From Wyeomyia smithii (lineage: Eukaryota; Arthropoda; Insecta; Diptera; Culicidae), in assembly GCF_029784165.1 (NCBI RefSeq), contig NC_073696.1:54002881-54066880 (forward strand): a DNA stretch of 64,000 nt, in the 5' to 3' direction. The translations under genes and the position numbers were made by a program. The notes below the pieces were generated by a model. That model was not told where the DNA came from. It saw only the letters and a program-made list of their open reading frames with translations, and made no database searches. This document shows, in pieces, positions 56,022 through 64,000 of this stretch (its first letter is position 1; every line of letters starts with the position of its first letter).

Positions 56022-58430
56022 TGTCAGCAGCACCTCGAATATGTCACATATAAAAGCATGCACCAATTTAGTCTTTATCGTTCATCGATCACTGTAGCAA
56101 AAGGATGATTGACTGAAAACCAGATTGACCAGTAGCAAGTAGACTTGTCTTAGCGCAACAGGCGACGACTTTATGTTTGTATAATTTTGCTGCAGCATAC
56201 GCTCGCAGAATTCCGTAGCGGACGGCGTCTTGATTTTTTGGTGCATCAGAATTATTCAATTGCAGTAGTTATTATTTTTCTGTCACTCGCCAGAGCGTTG
56301 CTAATAGTGATGAAAGCTTTAAAATCTTGCTTTTCTTCTTATTTTTTTACCGCAGATGGCAAAAGCAAAGATGTTTGAATTTCTCCACCATTTTCTTGTC
56401 TTTATCTTTGTACTGTGTTTATACTGTCTCTATATTTTGTAATTGCATTATTCTAGCTGTTTATTTTTGTATTACAGATACTAAACCACTCAATAACAAC
56501 AGCAAACGAAATTAAAACTAGCTCAATAGCTAAAATATAACCTGATTCAGTCAAAAACAATTTTGGTGTCCCTTTTTTAACGCTTAAAATAAATGTCGAA
56601 CTGTATACTTCATAGTTTGGAAGGTAAAAAAAACTCAGCATTACTTCAAGAAAGTTTTTTTTATCAATTTCAGACTCTTTACATCTTTACATCATCATTT
56701 GTGGCCATGAGAAAGGCCAACTGTAATTTGTACTTGGCAGGAAGAATGAAACAATTCACTCTGAGCTATTGGATTGCGTACAGGCTATTGATTCGGACCT
56801 ATAATGCACTAGGCTAGCTCTCCTGGTAACAGCAATAGAACGGGAGGCTAAACTGGTCTGCCGTTTGTGTCCTCGGTGCCATTTGTGGACGGTTGAACAG
56901 CTGATGAAAAACTAATGCACTTCACGACGACGCACAGTGCGTTGAGCCATAGACAAAAACCGTTTTTCTTTTTTTCTTATTTGGATGCACCAAGTACCCA
57001 GAAGTGTTCACAGATATCTCTTGGGTTGTGAACAAGTATTGGTGAGCTTTGGGAAGCATCACAAATACTAATACAAGCATAGCAAGCGTCAGCGTCCAGA
57101 GCAATCATTAGTTTCACATTTCGTGGTAAATTGTCGCGCGTTTTCTAAACGTTGGTGAAATATAATTACTTCGTGTATTCCAATAACACAAAATGGAAAA
57201 TAACAATCAAGGTTAGTGCAATATATTTCATTGATAGAGAGACTTGGTTTCGATTGCGTGTATGATTAATCGGTATGATGAGTTGGTGAAGGTATTAATC
57301 CTTAAAAAAACGCGAGCTCAAACTTCCGCTGGCGTTTTAAAAAAAAGTTCCACCGAGTTCCTCTCTAAAACATACATCAAAAGTTTGCCTCAAGTGTCCT
57401 CTACAAAATATATAAAAATTAGCTGCAACTTCCTGCAACTCTGGGAGATTTTTTATTTTTCGTATGTCAATGCCGATCGCTCGTGAAGCGGCAGATATTT
57501 GAAAACTGGTTTAACTGCAATGCAAGCAAAAGAACATCATGTGTGTTTCGATATTGTCTCTACCAGAAGACACAGTCGAGCATGTTTATGAAAGTTTGCA
57601 CAAGTTTTCTGCTGTATATTGTCCGAAATTGAACTTGAAATGAGCGAAATGTAATAGAATAAAAAAGTATTTTATGAAAAAGCATGACATTTTGTTGGAG
57701 TCACCGCTTGCTCTTCTTCGATTCGGTGAGAATAATAATTATGAATACAATCACATTTCTTCTCGTGAGCGTCCTCAGACACTTCTTGAAAGCTGCTTAA
57801 TCAGAATTAAAAAACGGCGGGTTGCAGAGCTCTCCCCAAAAGAATTAGTCTTTACTGCTACCGTTTCGAACAACTATGGAATAGTCTAAAGATGACCCAA
57901 AACTTGACTTGATAATATAATATGCATCATGAAGAATTTAAAATTGTTTGTTACTCTGGTAATTAAATATATAAAAAATAATAAAAATGATGCGTGAAAG
58001 AATATCTAAAAAAATCTTTTTTTTTTTTCGTTATAATTGCGTATAAGTCACTTTTGCAATTATGTAAAAGTAAGTATAACATAGAAATCGCAGTTTTCGT
58101 TACAATGTACAACTTTTACAAATAGATTAACGGTTTCTGGTATAGGATGAGTGCGTTGACGTTTGGGACAGTTCTGTGATTTAGTGTATCACATAAGACC
58201 TTTATGCATTTAGTAGCTCTGAAGGTAACGAACAACTTTCCTTGTTACATCCACATGTTTTATCGACAAAATCGTGTAGTTTTGATTCTTGTCCCGTCTT
58301 ACCCTACATTCAACGCACTGTGCGACGTTCGTCTTTATACCCAAATAACAACGTGCAATGCAGCTGAACTTTTTTTACATTCTTCCATGATACCGTGTGC
58401 GTGACCCCACCCACTTGTCGCGATAGTCCT
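56022..58430. other. Noncoding, nothing recognisable
   Basis: Several short ORFs (for example 57674-57889) have no features I can assign to a family. Confidence 0.35.
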
Positions 58431-58439
58431 CTCCGTAGG

Positions 58440-58470
58440 TATTTAAGGAAAGCGCACGGGTTCATTTCAT
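58440..58470 (+). promoter_or_regulatory. Possible TATA core promoter of the H2A-like frame
   Basis: TATTTAAG at 58440-58447 is followed about 25-30 bases later by initiator-like TCATTT/TTCATCA motifs, then a short leader before the ATG at 58513. Such compact TATA promoters are typical of insect histone genes. Not tested. Confidence 0.35.
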
Positions 58471-58512
58471 CACATCATCATTCGTCCACTGACTTTCGCG
58501 CGATTTGGGTGT

Positions 58513-59027
58513 ATGTTTAGAAATCAGTTCCAGTTAACAATCATTCTCCGTGTTTCTCGTGATAACGTTCCTACCAGGAAAGTGGTAAACATAGAAGAAG
58601 ACGCACAGTCAATACTTAGGCCGCTAATATCACGGTCAGTACCCGCAAACTATTCAATTATGCGGGTTGGTACAGGAGTATCTACTGCGAAACAGATGGA
58701 ACTGTCGGGGAACTCTGCTAGAGATAAAAGAACGAGCTGCTATCCGGTATCACTAAATGCTCAGGGAAATTCTCTTCCGAAAATCCAAGCTGTTTTGTTT
58801 TCGAACAAACAGGAAATAAAGCATTATTTGATTGAATCCCAGCTTTGCAGGAAATCAACCCAACCGTTCTTTTAGGGACAATCCCCTGCCTTCAATTGAA
58901 GCATCCAACGAATTTTTCACATCTCAGTACAGCATCAATAGTAAAAATCAACGCAACTCGTATAAAAGCTGCAATTGAAAAAGTCAATTTAAAGCCTCGT
59001 AAATATCTACCTATGAGGCACTATGAT
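58513..59027 (+). pseudogene. Histone H2A-like gene remnant, interrupted by a hAT transposon
   Basis: The first frame (58513-58875) contains NYSIMRVGTG, MELSGNSARDKRTSCYP and LPKIQAVLFSNKQE. These match in order the histone H2A words NYAERVGAG, LELAGNAARD and LPNIQAVLLPKK. Segments that in H2A form part of helix 2 and the helix before the C-terminus are missing, and the first ~40 residues do not align. A second frame (58845-59027) continues after a frame change and runs to the hAT insertion; past the transposon (62394) it would end within about ten codons. A TATA-like element lies upstream. Most likely a pseudogene; a divergent short H2A variant is less likely given the missing core helix and the insertion. 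Confidence 0.6.
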
Positions 59028-59424
59028 TAGGCTGACCAGACGTACCGTTTTGAACGGGACAGTCCTGTTTTTTCGACTATTTTTAACCGTCCCGTCTTTT
59101 AACCATTTTGTACCGTTTGTTCCATACTTCGATCCAAATGTACCGTTATTGACATAATTTTGAAATTAAGATTTGCACTAAAATCGTTAATGAATTTTAA
59201 TCAGTGTATTACCTCCCATTTCGCCAACCCGTTACTGATGGACTGTCAATTGACGCATCTACATTGCTAACTGACAAATTTTCGTCAGTGTGTGAGTAAA
59301 ACAACAACAATGTTATTATTTTTCTTCCAAAGTTCGAACCAGAGACACCAGATGTGCAGGCTTTTCAGCGAAATGCAAAGTTCTGGACTTCTTGTGCAGA
59401 TTTTTATTAATTTGCAGATATATA

Positions 59425-59649
59425 GGGTAACGACCCCATAATTCGCCCACTTTATTTGAGTACCCAAAATTCGCCCACCTTTTTTTTTTTTTCATTGTTC
59501 GCAACATAGTGTCAACTCTTAGAACCGTGTTTAAACATAAAAAAGAAACAGCTGAGATTGAAAATAAAATATTATTTGGCATAATTCAATGACAAACCCC
59601 GTAAACAATTCGTTGATTAGTGTGTGGGCGAATTATGGGTCCCTTACCC
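59425..59649. mobile_element. MITE at a TA site nested in the hAT element
   Basis: Inverted ends GGGTAACGACCCCATAATTCG and, from the right, GGGTAAGGGACCCATAATTCG, continuing to GCCCAC; TA on both sides (59423-59424, 59650-59651). The right arm has GTGGGCGAATTATGGG. It is 225 bp and non-coding. Confidence 0.85.
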
Positions 59650-60658
59650 TACAGTTTTCTGACTGCAGACTTTTGTGTGAATCTTATTACTATTTGCGCA
59701 GACGTTTTATAGAGTTGTGTGCAAATTTTCGCAGCCTTTCGAAGAGCGAGCGGATTTTCTTGGCTTTTCGAGCAGTTTAAGATATTTTTCAAAAACATCA
59801 TTGATCACTTGGTGCTTATTTTATCGATTTCCACACCTCCATTATTCCAGGTTTGACAGTAACAACACGTACGTAAACCTTTTGCAAGTGTGGAAGTGCT
59901 CATGAATTTATTAGCTTGCTGGCGCCATTATTCCAAAATAAAGCCATTTGGTAGACGAAAAGAATATTTGCTATAAAGAAATATTTGAACATTCGTTTAG
60001 AAGAAAAATATGTCGAAACGCCGAAATTGTACGTTTAACGACGAGCTTCAAAAGGCGTTTAAGTTTATTAAACCAGAGTATAATAATAACAAGCCAGGTG
60101 ATAACACAAAAGTGATTTGTACTCAGTGCAATACCAGGTTTTCAGTGGCTCATGGAGGCAGGAGTGACATAAACCAACATATTCGGATTCAGAGGCATAT
60201 GGACGCGCAGCGGCTTGTAGCTTCGGTTCCACAAATCAGTTCGTTTATGGTGAAACGTGATCAAAGCGAAAATTTTGAAGTAGCTGCAAGTAAAGCAGCG
60301 TTGTCATATCATTGTGTACGGCAAGCGCAAAGTTTCCGATCGAATGACTGTTTGTCGAAAATGATCAAAAAGTTATATGATCCAAGGTTCTCTTCGGCCC
60401 GTACGAAATCTGAAGCTATAATAACAAATGTGTTATCACCGTTTGCCATCGACCAGATTGTAGAGGATTTGAGAAAGGTTAATCACGTAACCATAAGTGT
60501 GGACGCATCAAACAGAAAAAGACATCAAACTTTTCCCCGTTATGGTGCGGTATTTCCTGCCACATACCTGGAGTCCATGACAAAATTTTGGATTTTATCT
60601 CCCTTCCAGGCGAAACTTCGGATCTACAGTGTAATATGTTGATGAATGTATGCGACAG

Positions 60659-60769
60659 GTAAATCCTTTTATCCCATTTAAATATTTGTTTTCTCGGTTT
60701 TCGCAAATCTAGATTGAGTGTTCATTCATAAAAATTCTCGCTGTGATGTTATAAATATGACTTGCGCAG
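60659..60769 (+). other. Predicted intron of the hAT transposase gene
   Basis: 111 bases, GT at 60659-60660 and AG at 60768-60769, AT-rich with stops in all frames. Removing it joins the codon AG/G and restores the conserved Arg-Lys-Ile-Ala-Asp reading. Confidence 0.7.
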
Positions 60770-61488
60770 GAAAATTGCTGATTTGTGCGCGGATAACACG
60801 AATACAAATTACGGCGGTTGCAAGCGACAGGGCAAGAACAATGTTTGGCGCAAAGTCGAAACTGAGCACCAGCGAGAAATCATGGGAATAGGATGCGGTG
60901 CCCACATTCTTCACAACTGCCTACAGCATGCAGTAGACTTTCTGCCTTTTGACATTAAAAGTTTCGCGGTAAAAGTATACAAGTACTTTCATATCTATAC
61001 AGTTCGTGTAGAACAGCTGATAGGCTTTTGCGATTTCGTTGGTGAGCATTATGCTAAGTTGCTTGAGTATGGCAACACACGATTCCTGTCTCTTGGACTG
61101 TCGATCGATAGGATTTTCATTATGTTTGATGGACTACGTTCATATTTCCTTACGTAAAAAAATGCCCTGTCCTTCTCCGAGATTTGTTCGAGAATCCCTG
61201 TCTGAAACTGTGGTTACTTTTCACCAAAGATCAACTCGTTACTTTCCAAACTTTTATTAGCCTTGTTGGAAGAGACGATGTATGTGCTACCGAAGTGGCT
61301 ATTCATTTTGACGATTTTATAAATATTATTCAAAACAAGAGAGACGAAATGTTTTTGACAAGTGATGTGCGTAATCTTTTGAAAAACCTTATTGATTCCG
61401 GTGAAATTAAGGAGGCTCAATTTTTACAAACGGTAACTAACTTTTTCGATACAGCTTTGGAATATATAGGTAAATGGAAAGCCAGTTT

Positions 61489-61759
61489 GGCGTCGTACAC
61501 AAATTACGTAACGCTAAAAATCTAGATTTCAGACCCCCTCCCCCCTATGTAACGATAAGTAACGTTCGACTTGACTCCCTCCCCTAAAATTACGTAACGC
61601 TGATCAGCCTGACCCTCCTCCAAAATTTTCAATTTCGAGCAAACATCACAGTTACGTAACTTTCTCTACTACCCCCCCCCCCTCCCCCCTACGTAACAAT
61701 AAGTAACGCTGATACAAACCCCCCCCCCTTTATGCGTTACGTAATTTGTGTACGACGCC
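61489..61759. mobile_element. MITE (271 bp) with 26-bp perfect TIRs inside the transposase
   Basis: Ends GGCGTCGTACACAAATTACG continuing to TAACGC are perfect inverted repeats, and the internal half-sites ACGTAACGC/AGTAACG and C-rich runs recur. TTT flanks both sides (61486-61488, 61760-61762). Removing the element with one TTT restores the transposase reading frame. The short 3-bp duplication would suit a Harbinger-like element, but the family is not assigned. Confidence 0.88.
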
Positions 61760-62514
61760 TTTAGGACAAACGCAGAAGTTCAAATGGATTTTTCTAAAAT
61801 TTGTTCCTGAATGGTCAGAAATTCAAAACAGTGTTGTTGATCTCCAGTTCAAAGTAGATGAAAATGTTTTGTTTGACCAGTGGATATTAATTAAGGAAAT
61901 TATATTCAAAGGAGTACAAAGATGGAACACAGAGTCCGTGACGGTAGCAAACCGCTGGGTTCAAATATCTTCCGAAATGGAAAACAAGTTTTTGAGCTGC
62001 CACGAATTTGTAAATATTACTGAGTACATTTTGTGCCTTCCTGGTAGTACCGCACCACTAGAAAGGATATTCTTTATCGTGAACGGTATGAGGTCTAACG
62101 AAAAGTCACGATTGCAAGTTGAGACCATGAAAGCCATGGTAATTGTAAGGCAAAATATCGATCTTTCCTGTGACAAATTCCACGATCTAATTGCCAAATA
62201 TTACACTCTACTAGGCAAAATTTCATCAAACGCTAAGTATTTACAGACTGAGGCATGCTCATCGAAGAAGAAAATAGTTGTATGTATGTTTTAGTTAGTA
62301 AAACTTTTCAAAAAAAAAAATTCCGTGTTTCCCTCTTTTGAACTCATTTGTCCCGTTTTCCCCCCGGGGATATCTGGTCAGCCTAACTATGATATAAATG
62401 CAGCCTACAATCAATGTTTATGACTAAGTTCATCAACTTTTCGTGCGAACGTGTCTTAATGCAAATAGAATAAAACTTATTTTTTATAAATTGCCAGTTC
62501 GACGAACAATATAG

Positions 62515-64000
62515 ACGGATTTCGCGCCAAATGAACTCGCGGTTGGCAGCACCCTCTCCGAATCGGTTGAAACTTTTTGGGTGTGAAGACATCACCTAAT
62601 TAAGCATCTCTGCATACTTACTTTTTCCAAAATTAGTCTAGACTGTTTTCTGAAAAGGGCGAAACTTTTTTTTTAAACACAAAACATCGATTCAAAAATA
62701 ATGGTCATCTCCGAATTGGCTTAACATTTTTTTGGCGAGAGACAACATTGTTGACTATATTTCGTTCATACATCGCAACTTGAGCATATTTAAGGTAAAA
62801 AGTTATTCTCTAAAATAAAAAATGAAAATGCAAACTAAAACCAAGGTAAATAATATTTTTTGTGTAAAACACCTTTATAAAATTAAATACTTGTTACGTT
62901 GTGTAAATGTGTAATGTCAATAAATAGGTAATATTAGAACCAGTGTTTGAGTGTTGTTTTTGACTCTGGAAGCAAAATCCTGCAAAACAGCACGTGGCCG
63001 CTGTAGAACATAGGTAACCCAACGCGGTAGGTAATTTTCTCCCAAAGAAGTGCTGCTGCAGGTGTTTTGACTGCTACAATACATGTTTATTCGACCTGCA
63101 GAATATATGTTTATTCTACGTACGTATCTTTTACCTATTGTATCTGTTGTGATATGTATGCATGTTACGAACCTGTTTAAAAGCTTGATAAAATAACAAC
63201 GCTACTCAATCAACTTATAGCAATTGTGAAGAGAAGTTCGACTAAGTTTTGTTATCATGGATCAAAAGGATATATCACGGCTAAAATTTTCGAAATGCTG
63301 TGCAGCTGTTGGCAATAAGAAGTGCAGCCGTAAGGGTTCACGCAGTTTGTCTTCAACGATAATAGAAAAATACGGTCCATGGTTTATGAACACCAACTGG
63401 AAGAATCGATGCACATTTGTGTTTCTTGTCAAGCTGTAATATCGCATAGCAGAGGTGTTCCACAAAAAAAGCGACGAACGGATGAATACGAAGCAACTCA
63501 AGATTTCGAAGATCCACTACCACCAACAAGTAAAAGTCCGCAAGAATCAACATGTGAAAATCCGCTTAGTGATTATGTTTGAAAATAAAACATTTGAATT
63601 ATAAAGTAAAAAAATCGATTTTTTCTTCCACATTAACACCATTTTCATAGGTAAATTTATCAGGTAGGTTCATAAGATGTGTGAAACATTCACAACTGTA
63701 ATACTATGAAATTTAGGTACATGCATACACATAATATATTGAAATTAGGCATTGAGTTTTACTTGTTTTAAATTGTTTAAAACTAAAATAATCAAAACAT
63801 AACAAGTATTTAATTCTATCAGGTTGTTTTACACTGAAAAAATAATATACCTTAGTTTAAGTTTGCATTTTATTTTTTATTTTTGAGGATAACTTTTTTT
63901 CCTTACACATGCTCAAGTTGCGATGTATGACCGAAATGTTGCCAACAATGTTGTCTTTAACCAAAAAAAATGTTTAGCCAATTCGGAGATGACAATTTTT
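62515..64000. mobile_element. Large inverted-repeat DNA element, right part outside the window
   Basis: The stretch at 62697-62870 (GTCATCTCCGAATTGGCTTA..., AGACAACATTGTTG, CATACATCGCAACTTGAGCAT, AATGCAAACT) reappears in reverse complement at 63830-64000, at the window edge. Outside it, 62515-62600 carries the AAGGATTT-family terminus seen in the MITE at 53503-53869. The arms enclose about 0.95 kb with a small Cys-containing ORF. It is probably a DNA transposon or its shortened derivative. Confidence 0.75.
63257..63582 (+). pseudogene. Small Cys-containing ORF inside the inverted-repeat element, frameshifted
   Basis: From ATG at 63257 the frame reads MDQKDISRLKFSKCCAAVG, then SRSLSSTIIEKYGPWF. 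The sense then shifts near 63375-63385 to the frame that contains HICVSCQAVISHSRG and an acidic, Ser/Pro-rich end at 63582. The spaced Cys pairs (C-C ... C-x2-C) suggest a zinc-binding N-terminal domain. I do not recognise the family. It may be an N-terminal relic of the element's transposase. Confidence 0.4.

Larger units (their letters stand above)
60010..62294 (+). pseudogene. hAT transposase gene with one intron, frameshifts and a MITE insertion
   Basis: ATG at 60010. A BED-type zinc finger comes first (CTQC about 60120-60131, then H...H at about 60180-60200). The DDE core starts near 60490 with VTISVDASNRK. Two frame changes near 60520 and 60580 lead to FISLPGETSDLQCN and MNVCDR. A GT-AG intron fits 60659-60769 (CGACAG/GTAAAT ... 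TTGCGCAG/GAAAA) and joins to KIADLCADNTNTNYGG, the usual hAT wording. The core continues with CGAHILHNCLQHAVD and NTRFLSL; a stop at 61155-61157 and frame changes follow. A MITE splits it at 61489. The C-terminal hAT dimerisation region reads STAPLERIFFIVNGMRSNEKSRL (about 62049-62115). Would cut and paste the element; now broken. Confidence 0.88.
59028..62385 (+). mobile_element. hAT transposon (3.36 kb) with 8-bp target duplication, inactivated
   Basis: Ends TAGGCTGACCAGA and, inward from the right, TAGGCTGACCAGATATCC are short terminal inverted repeats. The identical 8-bp repeats ACTATGAT flank it (59020-59027 and 62386-62393). Subterminal blocks on both sides carry CCCGTTTT/CCGTCCCGT-type words. 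It encodes a BED-finger hAT transposase (60010-62294) and has two nested MITEs (59425-59649 and 61489-61759). Indels in the transposase make it non-autonomous now. It lies inside the H2A-like frame. Confidence 0.93.

Overview
The window looks like insect DNA, most likely from a mosquito. The evidence is the mix of repeats: a gypsy-type retrotransposon with an insect env gene, a SINE resembling the mosquito SINE200 family, RTE, R1 and I/LOA-type LINEs, hAT and mariner elements and many MITEs, all in AT-rich sequence. I found no intact, clearly single-copy host protein gene. Species assignment is an inference from repeat families I recognise by eye.

Left end (1-9.7 kb, possibly to about 11.4 kb): an env-bearing gypsy-family element with every visible reading frame intact. 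The order is gag (5' end outside the window), a textbook A AAA AAC slippery site touching the gag stop codon, pol (protease, RT, RNase H, integrase), env (signal peptide directly after a predicted splice acceptor, RRTR cleavage site, C-terminal membrane anchor), and then a fourth ORF on the same strand at 8753-9691. That ORF encodes a SPRY-domain, SOCS-box protein of the SPSB/GUSTAVUS family. It has its own strong 3' splice site 128 bases upstream and a 16-A tract touching its stop codon. Host SPSB proteins are the substrate receptors of Elongin B/C-Cullin5 ubiquitin ligases, so this looks like a retrovirus-like element carrying a captured host ubiquitin-ligase adaptor. It is the most notable thing in the window. 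The 3' LTR could not be placed, because the 5' LTR needed for comparison lies outside.

18.4-25.3 kb: a mosaic of dead LINEs: I/LOA (minus), RTE (minus), I/LOA (plus, carrying a hAT MITE with an 8-bp target duplication), R1 (minus) and RTE (plus). 31.0-34.4 kb: a hairpin MITE, a minus-strand tRNA-derived SINE with target duplication, and an RTE copy between 15-bp target duplications whose frames are broken. 40.2-44.3 kb: a second I/LOA RNase H fragment split by a DNA element that itself holds a hairpin MITE, then a decayed mariner transposase. 45.6-47.3 kb: two long-TIR MITEs, a degenerate repeat array and a tRNA-like sequence. 53.0-54.8 kb: two more MITEs and a third I/LOA fragment.

58.4-62.4 kb: an H2A-like reading frame with a TATA-like element, interrupted by a 3.36-kb hAT transposon bounded by an 8-bp target duplication. 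The hAT carries a BED-finger transposase gene with a visible GT-AG intron, indels and two nested MITEs. 62.5 kb to the right edge: a large inverted-repeat element with a small Cys-rich ORF, running out of the window. The stretches between (about 11.6-18.4, 25.4-31.0, 35.0-40.2, 47.3-53.0 and 56.0-58.4 kb) show no gene I can support.
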